From contig NZ_CP072467.1 in assembly GCF_018437505.1 (NCBI RefSeq), positions 434,001-498,000 of the forward strand: DNA of 64,000 bases, read 5' to 3'. This DNA comes from Spiractinospora alimapuensis (GTDB lineage: Bacteria; Actinomycetota; Actinomycetes; Streptosporangiales; Streptosporangiaceae). Position 1 is the first letter of the stretch. Every line of letters starts with the position of its first letter. The position numbers were made by a program, and so were the translations under genes. Positions 1-9,879 of the stretch are shown here, in pieces. A model generated the notes under the pieces. That model worked only from the letters and a program-made list of their open reading frames with translations, had not been told where the DNA came from and searched no databases.

Positions 1-1
1 A

Positions 2-142
2 ATGCGGACCATACTGCTGTTCACCCCGGACATCGGCTGGCTGCTCGTCGCGATCGCGGCGACGGGGATATGCGTGGCGGGCCTGCGGATCGCGCTGGCG
101 GTCGTTCGGACCCGGGCGCGGCGGTCTCGAGGGGCCGTCTAG
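2..142 (+). CDS. Short membrane protein or C-terminal end of a cut gene
   Basis: A reading frame enters at the left edge and ends with TAG at 140-142. It encodes about 46 residues: one hydrophobic stretch (roughly residues 10-33, rich in Leu, Ala, Ile and Val) followed by an Arg-rich tail, as expected for a single membrane-spanning segment with a cytoplasmic positive tail. An ATG lies at position 2, but the window begins there, so this may be the end of a longer membrane protein rather than a complete small gene. I do not recognise the family. Confidence 0.35.
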   Translation: MRTILLFTPDIGWLLVAIAATGICVAGLRIALAVVRTRARRSRGAV

Positions 143-181
143 AGTGCGAATCGGACATGGATTCGTGGGAGTAGGAGCGGT

Positions 182-580
182 ATGAACCTGGAGGAACGGG
201 GACCGGGGTTCGCGGCGTTTTGGACGGAGCGCCACCTGGCGACCTTGACGACCCTGCGCGCCGACGGGACTCCGCACGTGGTGCCGGTGGGGGTGACCCT
301 CGACGTGGCGCGCGGCGTGGCCCGGGTCATCACCAGCGGCGACTCGCTCAAGGCGCGGCTGGTCGCCACGAACGCCGGCGCGGAGGGCGCTCCGGTCGCG
401 GTCTGTCAGGTGGACGGCCGGCGCTGGTCGACGCTCGAGGGGCGCGCGGTGGTCCGCGACACCCCCGAACAGGTCGCCAGCGCCGAGGCCGCCTACACCG
501 ACCGCTACAAGCCGCCGCGGGACAATCCCCGCCGGGTCGTCATCGAGATCACCGTGACCCGGGTCAAGGGCAACGCGTGA
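182..580 (+). CDS. PPOX-class F420-dependent oxidoreductase family protein
   Basis: The 132-residue product has the short split-barrel layout of the pyridoxamine-5'-phosphate-oxidase-like, F420- or FMN-binding family. An N-terminal helix is followed by the segment LATLTTLRADGTPHVVPVG (about residues 19-37), which is the typical first strand pair of these proteins. Length fits the family (about 130-150 aa). The ATG at 182 is preceded by an AGGAG-type ribosome site. The substrate cannot be read from sequence. It stands alone, convergent with the epoxide hydrolase gene downstream. Confidence 0.8.
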   Translation: MNLEERGPGFAAFWTERHLATLTTLRADGTPHVVPVGVTLDVARGVARVITSGDSLKARLVATNAGAEGAPVAVCQVDGRRWSTLEGRAVVRDTPEQVASAEAAYTDRYKPPRDNPRRVVIEITVTRVKGNA

Positions 581-605
581 CACCGCGCGGCCTCGGCCGA
601 TCCGC

Positions 606-1793
606 TCACCGCGGCGTGGTCAGGCGCGCGAAGAAGAACCGGATGTCACCCACCAGGTCGGCGGGGTGCTCAAGCCCCGGGAAGGTCCCCCCACGGGGGA
701 ACTCCGTCCAGTGGATGATGGTGGGGTTGTCCCGCTCGGCGAACCTCCGGATGGGGCGCACGATGTCGGCGGGGAACACCGCGACCCCCATCGGAACCGT
801 GGGTTCGGCGATCGTCACCCCCTCCTCCGCGGCGTGGTCGGGAGTGTCGGGCGACTCCACGAACGACCGCGCGCTGGAGCCCGCGGTGCGGGTGAGCCAG
901 TAGAGCATGACGTTGGTCAACAGCGCGTCCCGGGACACCTCGCCCAGTCCCGGGCCGTCGGTCCACTCCTGGAACACGTTGGCGATCCAGGCCAGCAGCC
1001 CTATTGGTGAGTCCGTCATGGGATAGGCGTAGGTCTGGGGACGAGTGGACTGGATCAGTTTGAACCCGTACAGCTCCCGCATGTAGTAGTCCACGCGTTC
1101 CATCCGGCGCTGTTCGGCGTCGCTCAGCCCCTCCAGCTCGCCCGGGTCCCCCGAGGGCCAGGAGATGAGGCCGTTGGTGTGGACGCCGATGACGTGCTCA
1201 TGGTCGATGATCCCCAGTTCACGGGAGATCCACGTCGCCCAGTCCCCGCCCTGCGCGCCGTAGCGCGTGTACCCCAGGCGACGCATGAGTTCGGCCCAGG
1301 CCCGTGCGACCCGTTCGGCGCCCCATCCCATCTCGTGCGTGGGGCCGGACAGGGTGTAGCCCGGCGGGGTGGGGACCACGAGGTGGAACGCCTGGGTCGG
1401 GTCGCCGCCGTGGGAGCGGGGGTCGGTGAGCGGGCCGATGACGTCGAGGTACTCAACGATCGAACTGGGCCATCCGTGCGTGATGACCAGCGGCGTCGCG
1501 TCGGGCTCGGGGGAACGCACGTGCAGGAAGTGCACGGTGGCGCCGTCGATCTGGGTCGTGAACTGCGGTAGGTCGTTGATCCGGCGTTCCCAGGCGCGCC
1601 AGTCGTAGCTGGTGCTCCAGTGGTGGGTGAGCCGCTTGAGCTCGTCGAGCGGGACGCCCAGGCTCCAGTCGGGCGTCGGTGCAGGGTCCGGCCAGCGGGC
1701 GCGGTCGAGCCGTTGGGCGAGGTCGTGGAGTTCTCCGTCCTCGACGGCCAACGTGAACGGGTGGATTCGGGTGTCGTCCTGGTGTGGGGACAC
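606..1793 (-). CDS. Epoxide hydrolase (microsomal-type, EHN domain)
   Basis: This 395-aa protein has the N-terminal epoxide-hydrolase domain (residues about 8-115) followed by an alpha/beta-hydrolase core. The oxyanion-hole motif HGWPSS is at about 106-111 and the nucleophile lies in QGGDWATW, with Asp184 as the probable nucleophile that forms the ester intermediate with an epoxide carbon. Length matches bacterial relatives of juvenile-hormone or microsomal epoxide hydrolases. The start is a GTG at 1793 with GAGG upstream. It is divergent from the TetR gene at 1887, and two palindromes sit in the 93-bp gap, so repression by that TetR protein is likely. The physiological epoxide is unknown. 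Confidence 0.88.
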   Translation of the reverse strand: MSPHQDDTRIHPFTLAVEDGELHDLAQRLDRARWPDPAPTPDWSLGVPLDELKRLTHHWSTSYDWRAWERRINDLPQFTTQIDGATVHFLHVRSPEPDATPLVITHGWPSSIVEYLDVIGPLTDPRSHGGDPTQAFHLVVPTPPGYTLSGPTHEMGWGAERVARAWAELMRRLGYTRYGAQGGDWATWISRELGIIDHEHVIGVHTNGLISWPSGDPGELEGLSDAEQRRMERVDYYMRELYGFKLIQSTRPQTYAYPMTDSPIGLLAWIANVFQEWTDGPGLGEVSRDALLTNVMLYWLTRTAGSSARSFVESPDTPDHAAEEGVTIAEPTVPMGVAVFPADIVRPIRRFAERDNPTIIHWTEFPRGGTFPGLEHPADLVGDIRFFFARLTTPR

Positions 1794-1810
1794 AGACGCC
1801 TCAATTCATA

Positions 1811-1854
1811 GTACGGCGTACGAGATTACTTGACCCTATAACGTACGGGGTACG
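1811..1854. promoter_or_regulatory. Twin palindromic operator between epoxide hydrolase and tetR
   Basis: GTACGGCGTAC (1811-1821) and CGTACGGGGTACG (1842-1854) are perfect inverted repeats and near copies of one another, with matching arms placed about 32 bp (three helical turns) apart. They lie in the only promoter region shared by the divergent hydrolase and TetR genes. The arrangement fits cooperative binding of TetR dimers. The assignment to this regulator is inferred from position. Confidence 0.6.
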
Positions 1855-1886
1855 GAGATATTCCGTCGACCAAGGAGGAGTTCGCG

Positions 1887-2687
1887 ATGGCACGCCACCA
1901 GAGCGGGGCGGGGGATCCGGTTCGGAGTCTGCGACTCCTGTGGCAGGACCCAGAGACACCCGTGCGCCGGGCCCGCGGCCCCCGGCCCGCGCTGCGTCTC
2001 GTGGAGATCGTGGAGACCGCGCTGCGTGAGGCCGACGCCAGTGGGATCGACGCGGTCTCAATGCGTCGCCTCGCCGACTCGCTGGGCGTCGGCGCCATGT
2101 CGCTGTACACCTACGTCCCGGGCAAGTCCGAACTGGTGGACCTGATGGTCGACGCGGCACACCGCACCCTCTACCGCGAGTCCAGCCCGCGTGACCTCCC
2201 CGGGTGGCGGGACCGGCTGGACCTCGTCGCCTGGGAGAACTGGCACCTGTACCGACGCCACCCGTGGTTGTTGGACGTCGACGTGTCCAGCCGGCCAACG
2301 CTGGGGCCGGGAACCACCGCCAAGTACGACTCCGAACTCGCCGCGGTGGACGGAATCGGCCTCGACGACCTTCAGATGGACAGTGTCGTCGCCCTGGTCG
2401 TCGGCCACGCCCAAACCTCGGCCCGGGCCGCCGAGGCCAGGACGCGCACGCGGCTCGCCAGCGCGCACGACGACGAGGAGTGGTGGCGGCGGTGGGAACC
2501 CGAACTCCGGCGTGTCCTGGACCCTACGCGGTTCCCTCTCGCCACACGGGTCGGCCAGCACGTCGGCGAGGCCACCGCGACCGCCCACGATCCCGAGCGC
2601 TCGTTCGTGTTCGGCCTCAACCGCATCCTCGACGGCGTCGCCCAGCTCATCGCCGCCGGTGGGGGCGACAACGCCGGAGCCACCTGA
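1887..2687 (+). CDS. TetR/AcrR family regulator with TetR_C-type ligand domain
   Basis: The 266-aa protein carries a helix-turn-helix at about residues 35-80, including SMRRLADSLGVGAMSLYTYV, the standard TetR recognition helix region. A long helical C-terminal domain follows, of the kind found in tetracycline-repressor-like (TetR_C) members. A strong AAGGAGGAG ribosome site precedes the ATG at 1887. It is divergent from the epoxide hydrolase gene and probably represses both that gene and itself through the palindromes at 1811-1854. The ligand is not predictable; an epoxide or other hydrophobic compound is plausible. Confidence 0.85.
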   Translation: MARHQSGAGDPVRSLRLLWQDPETPVRRARGPRPALRLVEIVETALREADASGIDAVSMRRLADSLGVGAMSLYTYVPGKSELVDLMVDAAHRTLYRESSPRDLPGWRDRLDLVAWENWHLYRRHPWLLDVDVSSRPTLGPGTTAKYDSELAAVDGIGLDDLQMDSVVALVVGHAQTSARAAEARTRTRLASAHDDEEWWRRWEPELRRVLDPTRFPLATRVGQHVGEATATAHDPERSFVFGLNRILDGVAQLIAAGGGDNAGAT

Positions 2688-2703
2688 GGCGTGGCCCCCG
2701 GTT

Positions 2704-2723
2704 AGCCCTCTCCCGGAGGGTTA
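2704..2723. terminator. Hairpin between convergent genes
   Basis: CCCTC (2706-2710) and GAGGG (2716-2720) pair around a 5-nt loop, with flanking TA/TA extending the stem past one mismatch. The hairpin lies in the short gap between the TetR gene (ending at 2687) and the MFS gene (ending at 2721, opposite strand), so it can serve both directions. There is no U-tract, which is usual for actinobacteria. Confidence 0.5.
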
Positions 2724-4298
2724 CTCCGAGGTCGTGGTGCGCACCGAGGTCGCCAACGGTTTCTCCCGAATGAAGAAACTCAGCACGAAGCCGCACACCA
2801 GCAGCGGAACCGCGTAGAGGAACACCGGGGGAAGCGCCCCCGCGAAACTCCCCACGATGGTGTCCTGTACCGCGTCGGGAAGGTTGCGCAGGGCCTCCGG
2901 CGTCAACGAGCTGAGGCCGGCCTCTCCGCCCTCCAGCTCGAACCCACCCGGGACCCGCGAGTCCACCTCGGTGTTCAGACGGGAGACGAAGATCGAGCCG
3001 AACACCGCGATCCCGAACGACGCCCCGATCTGACGGAAGTAGTTCGACGCCGACGTCGCCGCTCCCAAGTGCTCCGGCGGCGCCGTGTTCTGCACGATCA
3101 GGACCAGGTTCTGCATGATCATGCCGACGCCCAGGCCGAGGACCAGCATCGCCGTCGCGTTGTACAGGTAGGGGGTGGAGGCGTCCATGCGGGACAGCAG
3201 CGTCATCCCCACGGCCGTCACCGCTGTGCCGAGGATCGGCCAGATCTTGTAGCGACCGGTGGCGGTGATGAGCCGTCCGGTGGTGATACTCGCGGTCAGC
3301 ATCCCCACGATGATCGGCAACATCAACAGTCCGGAGGCCGTCGCGCTTACCCCGTTCACCATCTGCAGGAACGTCGGCAGGTAGGCGACCCCGGAGAACA
3401 TCGCGATCCCCACCGTCACCCCGATCACGCTGGCGAGCACGAAGTCACGGTCGCGGAACAGGCTCAGCGGGATGATCGGCTCGCTGGCACGGCGCTCCAC
3501 GAGGACGAACAGGACGGCGGTGACCACGGTGCCCACCCCCAGACCCACGATGACCGGGCTGGACCAGGCGTACTCCGATCCGCCCCAACTCGTGAACAGG
3601 ACCACGCAGGTGCTCGCCGCGGCCAGGAGCACCGTGCCCAGGTAGTCCAGCCGCGGCCGGGGGCCACGCCGAGGGCTGCCGGGCAACACGAGGGCGATCA
3701 CCAGCACGGCGACGGCGCCAAGCGGCAGGTTGATGTAGAAGATCCACCGCCAGTCCAGGTGGTCGGTGAAGAACCCGCCGAGGATCGGCCCGGCGACCGA
3801 GGCCAGACCGAACACGCCACCGATGAGACCCATGTAGCGACCTCGCTCCCGCGGGGACACCACGTCGGCGATCACCGCCTGGGCGCTGATCATCAATCCG
3901 CCGCCGCCGAGCCCCTGCAGCGCGCGGAAGGCGATGAGCTGCGTCATGTCCTGGGCGATCCCGCACAGGACCGACCCCACGAGGAACACCACGATCGCGA
4001 ACTGGAACACCCGCTTGCGGCCGAAGAGGTCGCCGGCCTTGCCGTAGATCGGCATACCGATGGTCGCGGCGAGCATGTAGGCGGTGATCACCCAGGACAG
4101 GTGCTCGAGCCCGTTCAGTTCGCCCACGATCGTGGGCAGCGCGGTGGACACGATGGTCTGGTCCAGCGCGCCCAACAGCATCGCCAACATCACGGCGGCG
4201 AAGATCCACCAGATCCGCCGCCGAGGCAGCCCTGTCCCCGGGCCATCCGGCTCCGGAGAGGGAGGTGGCGAGTCCGTGGGCCGGTCGGTAGCAGTCAT
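2721..4298 (-). CDS. MFS drug efflux transporter, DHA2 (EmrB/QacA) subfamily
   Basis: This 525-aa integral membrane protein should have 14 transmembrane helices. Helix 1 carries [17 protein letters not shown] (motif D1 region), helix 2/3 carries the motif A region [13 protein letters not shown], and helix 5 carries the antiporter motif C region [19 protein letters not shown]. These identify proton-coupled multidrug exporters of the EmrB/QacA type. It lies 111 bp downstream of a same-strand TetR gene (4410-5045), so a tetR-pump operon is likely. The exported compound is not predictable. Confidence 0.9.
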   Translation of the reverse strand: MTATDRPTDSPPPSPEPDGPGTGLPRRRIWWIFAAVMLAMLLGALDQTIVSTALPTIVGELNGLEHLSWVITAYMLAATIGMPIYGKAGDLFGRKRVFQFAIVVFLVGSVLCGIAQDMTQLIAFRALQGLGGGGLMISAQAVIADVVSPRERGRYMGLIGGVFGLASVAGPILGGFFTDHLDWRWIFYINLPLGAVAVLVIALVLPGSPRRGPRPRLDYLGTVLLAAASTCVVLFTSWGGSEYAWSSPVIVGLGVGTVVTAVLFVLVERRASEPIIPLSLFRDRDFVLASVIGVTVGIAMFSGVAYLPTFLQMVNGVSATASGLLMLPIIVGMLTASITTGRLITATGRYKIWPILGTAVTAVGMTLLSRMDASTPYLYNATAMLVLGLGVGMIMQNLVLIVQNTAPPEHLGAATSASNYFRQIGASFGIAVFGSIFVSRLNTEVDSRVPGGFELEGGEAGLSSLTPEALRNLPDAVQDTIVGSFAGALPPVFLYAVPLLVCGFVLSFFIREKPLATSVRTTTSE

Positions 4299-4409
4299 GA
4301 ACGCCCTACTTACGTCGTCGTGGCTGGTCGCGCGGCGGCCAGACGTGGGGCCGGGACGGCCGGGTCAAGGACGGGGGATGTGCCGAGCGGAGTGTGGGAC
4401 CGCCGACGG

Positions 4410-5045
4410 TCACGGGCCGTCGGCGGTGGAGAAGGCCGCGCGCACGGTCGCGAACGTCTCCTCGAACAGGGAGGTGAACTCCTGGGCGCCGGAGTGCGGC
4501 TCCGCCGCGGCGCGCCGCATCGCGAGCCGCGCCGTACCCGTGGCGATCATCGCGATCGCCTGCGGACGCACGTCGTCGGGGTCGTCCCCCAGACGATCGG
4601 CGACCGATTCGGTGACGAAGCGTTCCATCGCCGCGAACACCGCCATGACCTGCGGCATCAGTTGTGGTTCGCGTTCCAGTAGCTCCTTGCGGCGGTGCAT
4701 GTCCTCCAGGAAGACCCGCACCTCGCGCGGGTCCTCGTCCATGGCGGAGGAGAAGAAGACCTTCAGGTCGGTGATGAGATCCCCGCTGGGGCCTCCGTCG
4801 ACGAACCGCTGCCACGCCTGTGGTCCCGGGCGGGGTGGTCCGCTGCCCACCAGGGCGTCGTCCTTCGACGAGAAGTAGTTGAAGAAGGTGCGGGTCGACA
4901 CGTCCGCCGCTGCGGCGATGTCGTCGACGGTGACGTTGTCCAATCCGTCCCGGATCGCGAGCTCGACCGCCGCGCGTTCCATCGCCAGGCGGGTGGCGCG
5001 TTTCTTGCGTTCCCGCAGTCCCGGTTGGGCGTCGTTCACCGTCAC
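4410..5045 (-). CDS. TetR family regulator of the adjacent efflux pump
   Basis: The product of about 211 aa has an N-terminal DNA-binding domain with TVDDIAAAADVSTRTFFNYF (around residues 40-60), the classic TetR helix-turn-helix ending in an FFNYF signature, and a helical ligand-binding domain. The GTG at 5045 is preferred: an AATAAT -10-like box lies just upstream with no room for a leader, suggesting leaderless translation; a TTG at 5051 is the alternative. A perfect palindrome at 5056-5070 immediately upstream is the probable autoregulatory operator. It is cotranscribed with the MFS gene downstream. Confidence 0.82.
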   Translation of the reverse strand: MTVNDAQPGLRERKKRATRLAMERAAVELAIRDGLDNVTVDDIAAAADVSTRTFFNYFSSKDDALVGSGPPRPGPQAWQRFVDGGPSGDLITDLKVFFSSAMDEDPREVRVFLEDMHRRKELLEREPQLMPQVMAVFAAMERFVTESVADRLGDDPDDVRPQAIAMIATGTARLAMRRAAAEPHSGAQEFTSLFEETFATVRAAFSTADGP

Positions 5046-5055
5046 ACCCAAATTA

Positions 5056-5070
5056 TTGCAGAAACTGCAA
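5056..5070. promoter_or_regulatory. Palindromic operator upstream of the tetR-MFS unit
   Basis: TTGCAG-AAA-CTGCAA is a perfect inverted repeat with a 3-bp centre, placed 11 bp upstream of the preferred TetR start and overlapping the promoter. Position and symmetry fit an autoregulatory TetR operator; binding by this particular protein is inferred. Confidence 0.55.
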
Positions 5071-5105
5071 ACATGCGCGTAGTGAATATGTGCGTGACAT
5101 GCACC

Positions 5106-5699
5106 TCAGCGGTGCGGTGGCGGAGAACCCGTGCGTTGGCGGAGGAGATGGGCGCGAAGGCGGCGCCGGCGGGTCAGGGTCACCAGCTCGACCGTCGCGC
5201 CGAGCAGGAAGCCGAGGAGCACCGGAGCACCGCCCGCGACGAACACGGACAGGATCGTGGCCGTCGTCGCCGCGCCGTCCTCGCCGTGGGCGACGGCGTA
5301 GCGCTGTCCGTCGGATGGATCGCCACAGAAGACGGTGTACTCCCCGGGCTCACCCACCGAGAACGCCGTCACCAGCCGCCAGTACTCCCCGTCCACTTCA
5401 CCCTGGTGGTCGACGACCGTCGCGCCGAGTGACGCGCCGGGGTCGGGACCCCGCCAGGTCGCGGTCAAGGTCGGACGCGGTGAGATCGGGATCGTCACTG
5501 TAGAGGTGCCAGGCGCGACCTCGTTGGTCGACCGCGGCCACGGTGAACGTCGCCGCGTGACCGCTCGGGAACCGCGCCGTGAAGTCCGGCGGCTCGACCG
5601 CGCACACGAACACGACGGCGAAGCCGATGACCCACAGACCCCCGCCCAGTACCACGGACGGGGGAGGACCTCGGAGGGAGTCACCGCGTTTGGACGCAC
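5106..5699 (-). pseudogene. Two-helix membrane protein disrupted by two compensating frameshifts
   Basis: Pieces of one protein appear in two frames. The N-terminal start (ending PRPWYWAG) and the C-terminal two-thirds lie in one frame. The first membrane helix (GLWVIGFAVVFVCAV) and the segment up to WHLYSDDPDLT lie in another. A one-base loss in the G-run at 5639-5643 and a second shift near 5470-5500 would restore a continuous protein of about 195 aa with a second helix near the C terminus (VFVAGGAPVLLGFLLGATVEL). The family is an uncharacterised actinobacterial two-helix membrane protein with an extracytoplasmic domain. Either a real pseudogene or two sequencing errors could explain it. 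A GTG at 5684 or 5699 may be the start. Confidence 0.55.
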
Positions 5700-5710
5700 A
5701 CCCTCTGTGT

Positions 5711-5756
5711 GACACCCGCGGTGTGGGGGGCGACCGGCCGTCGCCCCCCACGGGTG

Positions 5757-5758
<2 letters not shown>
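5711..5758. terminator. Strong hairpin after gltA
   Basis: A perfect 12-bp stem (5723-5734 with 5740-5751) closes a 5-nt CGGCC loop, and an outer 8-bp repeat GACACCCG/CGGGTGTC (5711-5718 and 5751-5758) flanks it. The hairpin sits on the 3' side of the citrate synthase gene, whose stop codon begins at 5759 on the minus strand, and forms in RNA from either strand. There is no U-run. A factor-independent terminator for gltA is the simplest reading. Confidence 0.75.
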
Positions 5759-7061
<1,303 letters not shown>

Positions 7062-7408
7062 GTGAGTCCCTCTCCAGGTCTTTCGGGAACGAGGTGTCAG
7101 TCGCTTGCCGCCGTTCGCGCCGGTCAGCGGGGCGACCTCGGTACTGTCTCCCGTTGAAGTCTGATCTGGTCCTACGGTAACGACTGACCAGCACGATGAA
7201 CGCGGCGGGGTGAGCGCTGATCGCTCCGTTGCTTGTTGGTGGTTCACGTCGGCTGGCGCGGCAAGCTTTATGAGAGTACTTCTACCCGCTGAGCCCGCAC
7301 GACAACCCGGACAATCTATGTCAAACCCGGCGTTCTACGGTGGTCTGGGCGGTGCGGACGGGGCGATGCCGGGGGCGTTGGAGGCACAGGTCACCGTTGT
7401 GGGTTGCG
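7062..7408. other. Intergenic region upstream of gltA
   Basis: This 347-bp gap separates the gltA start from the 3' end of the next minus-strand gene. It must hold the gltA promoter and leader. I see no convincing reading frame, RNA gene or repeat in it. Confidence 0.5.
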
Positions 7409-8185
7409 TCACCGACGGTGATGCGGGGATGCCGGTGCCCCCGTGCGGCGGTGGCAACAGTCCCCACACACGCCCGCGCCGGGCACCCGGTAGTACAGGC
7501 AACAACTGCGGCGGACGAAGGTCGTCAGCGGATCGGGAGTCGGCTCGGCGAGCCCCCGCAGCGGAACCTGGTCCAGGAGGCGGGTGGTCACCTCACGGAC
7601 GACCGCGGCCTGGTCCGGGCGGGCGGCCGCCAGTGCGCGAGCGGAGCCCGCGAGGGACGAGACGGCGTTCCCCCACAGCATCCGCACCGAGATGCGACCC
7701 CGCCGGCGCAGGGCCTCGAACGTGGGAGCCAGGGCCGCCTCCACGACATGCGCGCGCAGCGCGGCCACCCCCGCCGTAGGGTCGCCGCGCCCCACCACGT
7801 GCGCCGAGTCGCGCGCGAACCCCAACGTCAAAGAGCCGCCCGGAGGTTGTCGCCAGACCAGCGCCTCGGGTGCGGCGACCACGCCGTGACACACGACCGT
7901 CGCGAGCGTCGGCGACAGCAGGCGCGACGCCAGACCCTGGCCGAACACGGAGGCGGCGACGCGCCACTCGACGTCGGCGGGCGCGCACCCCAGGCGTTCG
8001 GCGAAGCGCTCCGCGACGGCGGCGACCTCCGCGTCCAACAGCGGGGGGTCCTCCCACAACGCGGACAACGAGTGCCAGCCAGGCTCCTCCGCGGAGTGCC
8101 AGCCAGGCTCCTCCGCGGCGGCGGCCAACGAGAAGAACGCGTTGACACCCGCCACGTCCCGGACCGCCTCGCGCAGCGTCGTCAC
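7409..8185 (-). CDS. FhuF-like [2Fe-2S] protein (siderophore-iron reductase family)
   Basis: The product of about 258 aa ends with a Cys-rich motif, RRSCCLYYRVPGAGVCGDCC, matching the CC-x10-C-x2-C pattern that binds the [2Fe-2S] cluster in FhuF-type ferric-siderophore reductases. The rest is a mostly helical, Ala-rich domain as in actinobacterial relatives. The GTG at 8185 follows a GAGGGGGA ribosome site. Residues encoded at 8070-8117 are duplicated exactly (EEPGWHSA twice), from a 24-bp tandem repeat. No transport genes adjoin it, so the siderophore, if any, is unknown. Confidence 0.72.
   Translation of the reverse strand: MTTLREAVRDVAGVNAFFSLAAAAEEPGWHSAEEPGWHSLSALWEDPPLLDAEVAAVAERFAERLGCAPADVEWRVAASVFGQGLASRLLSPTLATVVCHGVVAAPEALVWRQPPGGSLTLGFARDSAHVVGRGDPTAGVAALRAHVVEAALAPTFEALRRRGRISVRMLWGNAVSSLAGSARALAAARPDQAAVVREVTTRLLDQVPLRGLAEPTPDPLTTFVRRSCCLYYRVPGAGVCGDCCHRRTGAPASPHHRR
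8070..8117 (+). repeat. Perfect 24-bp tandem duplication inside a coding region
   Basis: Positions 8070-8093 and 8094-8117 are identical. The unit is a multiple of three, so it adds eight residues to the FhuF-like protein without a frameshift. The exact identity suggests a recent slippage event. Confidence 0.95.
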
Positions 8186-8312
8186 CACTCCCCCTCGCTG
8201 TCGTGTCACCACCCCGATTCTCCCCGAATCCCCTCGTGGTGGGTCCAGGCGCCCTCCCCACCGACGCGGAAACCGTTGGTGTCCCCGGACGTGGCGCACT
8301 ACGCTCGGGGGT

Positions 8313-8741
8313 ATGCCTGGACCGCTGCCCGTCACCGACTCCCTGGTCATCCCGGAGTCGGACCTCAGCGTGCGGTTCTCCCGCGCGTCGGGCCCGGGAG
8401 GACAGGGCGTGAACACCACCGACAGTCGGGTGGAGCTCTCGCTGGACCTCGCGCACACCGGCGCGCTGACCGAGGAGCAGCGTGACCGTGCGTTGGCGCG
8501 GCTCGCGGGTCGCCTGGTCAACGGGGTGCTGACGGTGAGCGCGTCGGAGTACCGCTCCCAACTGCGCAACCGCCAGGCCGCGGAGGAACGCGTCCAGGAC
8601 CTGCTGCGCGATGCGGTGGCCCCACCGCCACCTCCGCGTAAGCGCACCAAGCCCTCCCGGCGCGCGAAGCAGCGACGCCTGGACGCGAAGAAGCGCAGGT
8701 CCCAGGTCAAGCACCTTCGCCGGGGAGGCTGGGCCGACTGA
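8313..8741 (+). CDS. arfB: Alternative ribosome-rescue factor ArfB (peptidyl-tRNA hydrolase)
   Basis: The 142-aa protein has the release-factor catalytic domain with the GGQ motif in SGPGGQGVN (about residues 28-36) and no codon-recognition domains. A Lys/Arg-rich tail (about residues 105-142) is known in ArfB/YaeJ proteins to sit in the empty mRNA channel. It hydrolyses peptidyl-tRNA on ribosomes stalled without a stop codon. Size is typical (about 140 aa). The ATG at 8313 follows a purine-rich GGGGG element. It is divergent from the FhuF-like gene. Confidence 0.93.
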   Translation: MPGPLPVTDSLVIPESDLSVRFSRASGPGGQGVNTTDSRVELSLDLAHTGALTEEQRDRALARLAGRLVNGVLTVSASEYRSQLRNRQAAEERVQDLLRDAVAPPPPPRKRTKPSRRAKQRRLDAKKRRSQVKHLRRGGWAD

Positions 8742-8822
8742 CCCCTCCGTCGTAGCCGGGGCTCGGCGGAACCATCGATCCCAGCCAGCCTCTTTGTTCC
8801 CGCCCATCCTTTTTGGGATGCT

Positions 8823-9839
8823 GTGAGGGTGGTGAGTCAACCGACAACGAACCCCGTTCCACAGGGTGTGCCGGACGTGCTGGGGCCCGAGTACACCGCG
8901 ATCACGCTGCCCTTGGGTCAGGACGAGGAAGGCGACGTCGTCGCGACACTGGTGCGGCGCAGAGCGCCCGTCGACCACGGCCGCGCGGTCCTGCACCTGC
9001 ACGGCTACACCGACTACTTCTTCCAGGCGCACGTCGCCGACTTCTACGTGGACCGGGGCTACCACTTCTACGCCCTGGACCTGCGTAAGTGCGGACGGTC
9101 GCTACGGGACTACCAGACCCCGAACTTCTGCCACAGCCTCACCGACTACATCCCCGAGCTCGACCGCGCCGTCGACATCATTCGCCGCCAGGACGGGGTG
9201 GACACACTCGTCCTCGAGGGGCACTCCACCGGCGGTCTCCTCGCCGCGCTGTGGGCGCACCGGGTGCGGGGCCGAGGCGTCGTCGACGGGGTCGTCCTCA
9301 ACAGCCCCTACTTCGACCAGAACGTGGCCCCGGGGCTGCGGCCCGCTCTCGACCCCCTGTTGTCGATGCTCGCGGCGCGCACCCCCAAGGCGCGCCTCCC
9401 GATCGGTATGCGCGAGGGCTACGGACAGAGCATCCACGTCGATGACCACGGCGAGTGGAACTACGACCTCACCCTGAAGCCCCATGGTGGTTTTCCGATC
9501 CGACTGGGGTGGCTCGCGGCCGTCCTGCGCGCGCAGAGCGTGGTCCGCCACGGGCTCGCCATCGACGTACCGGTGCTGGTGCTCGCCTCCTCCCGCAGTC
9601 GACGCTCCCCCCGCTACAGCGAGGAGGGGCGCGCGGCGGACACGGTGCTCAACGTCGCGCACATGGCCCGTATCGCCCCCCGCTTGGGCAAGGACGTCAC
9701 CTACGCCACGGTGGAGGGCGGCATGCACGACGTCACCCTCTCCGACCCGGCCGCGCGGGAGATCGCCTTCACCGAGCTCGCGGACTGGTTGGACCGCCAC
9801 TACACGAGCACGGAGGCGCCGACGCCCCCGCACGCGTGA
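8823..9839 (+). CDS. Alpha/beta hydrolase (serine aminopeptidase S33 / lysophospholipase-like)
   Basis: This 338-aa cytoplasmic hydrolase has the oxyanion region HLHGYTDY (about residue 60), the nucleophile elbow GHSTGG, and a C-terminal catalytic His in GGMHDVTLS. The overall pattern matches the S33/PldB group of monoacylglycerol- or lysophospholipid-type hydrolases. A GTG at 8823 gives the longest form; a GTG at 8832 with GAGGG just before it is an alternative. It is convergent with the methyltransferase gene. The substrate is not predictable. Confidence 0.82.
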   Translation: MRVVSQPTTNPVPQGVPDVLGPEYTAITLPLGQDEEGDVVATLVRRRAPVDHGRAVLHLHGYTDYFFQAHVADFYVDRGYHFYALDLRKCGRSLRDYQTPNFCHSLTDYIPELDRAVDIIRRQDGVDTLVLEGHSTGGLLAALWAHRVRGRGVVDGVVLNSPYFDQNVAPGLRPALDPLLSMLAARTPKARLPIGMREGYGQSIHVDDHGEWNYDLTLKPHGGFPIRLGWLAAVLRAQSVVRHGLAIDVPVLVLASSRSRRSPRYSEEGRAADTVLNVAHMARIAPRLGKDVTYATVEGGMHDVTLSDPAAREIAFTELADWLDRHYTSTEAPTPPHA

Positions 9840-9852
9840 CCGCGATGACCCG

Positions 9853-9879
9853 CGCCGCGTCCCTTCCTAGGGTGCGGCG
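9853..9879. terminator. Hairpin between convergent hydrolase and methyltransferase
   Basis: CGCCGC-GT-CC (from 9853) pairs with GG-GT-GCGGCG (ending at 9879) around a short loop, with two G-T wobbles. It overlaps the last codons of the methyltransferase gene and can act in both directions. Confidence 0.4.

Noticed and set aside
3069-4682. Very long plus-strand open frame opposite the MFS and TetR genes
   Set aside because: Its product is rich in His, Asp, Gly, Gln and Arg with no domain; it is the antisense shadow of well supported minus-strand genes.
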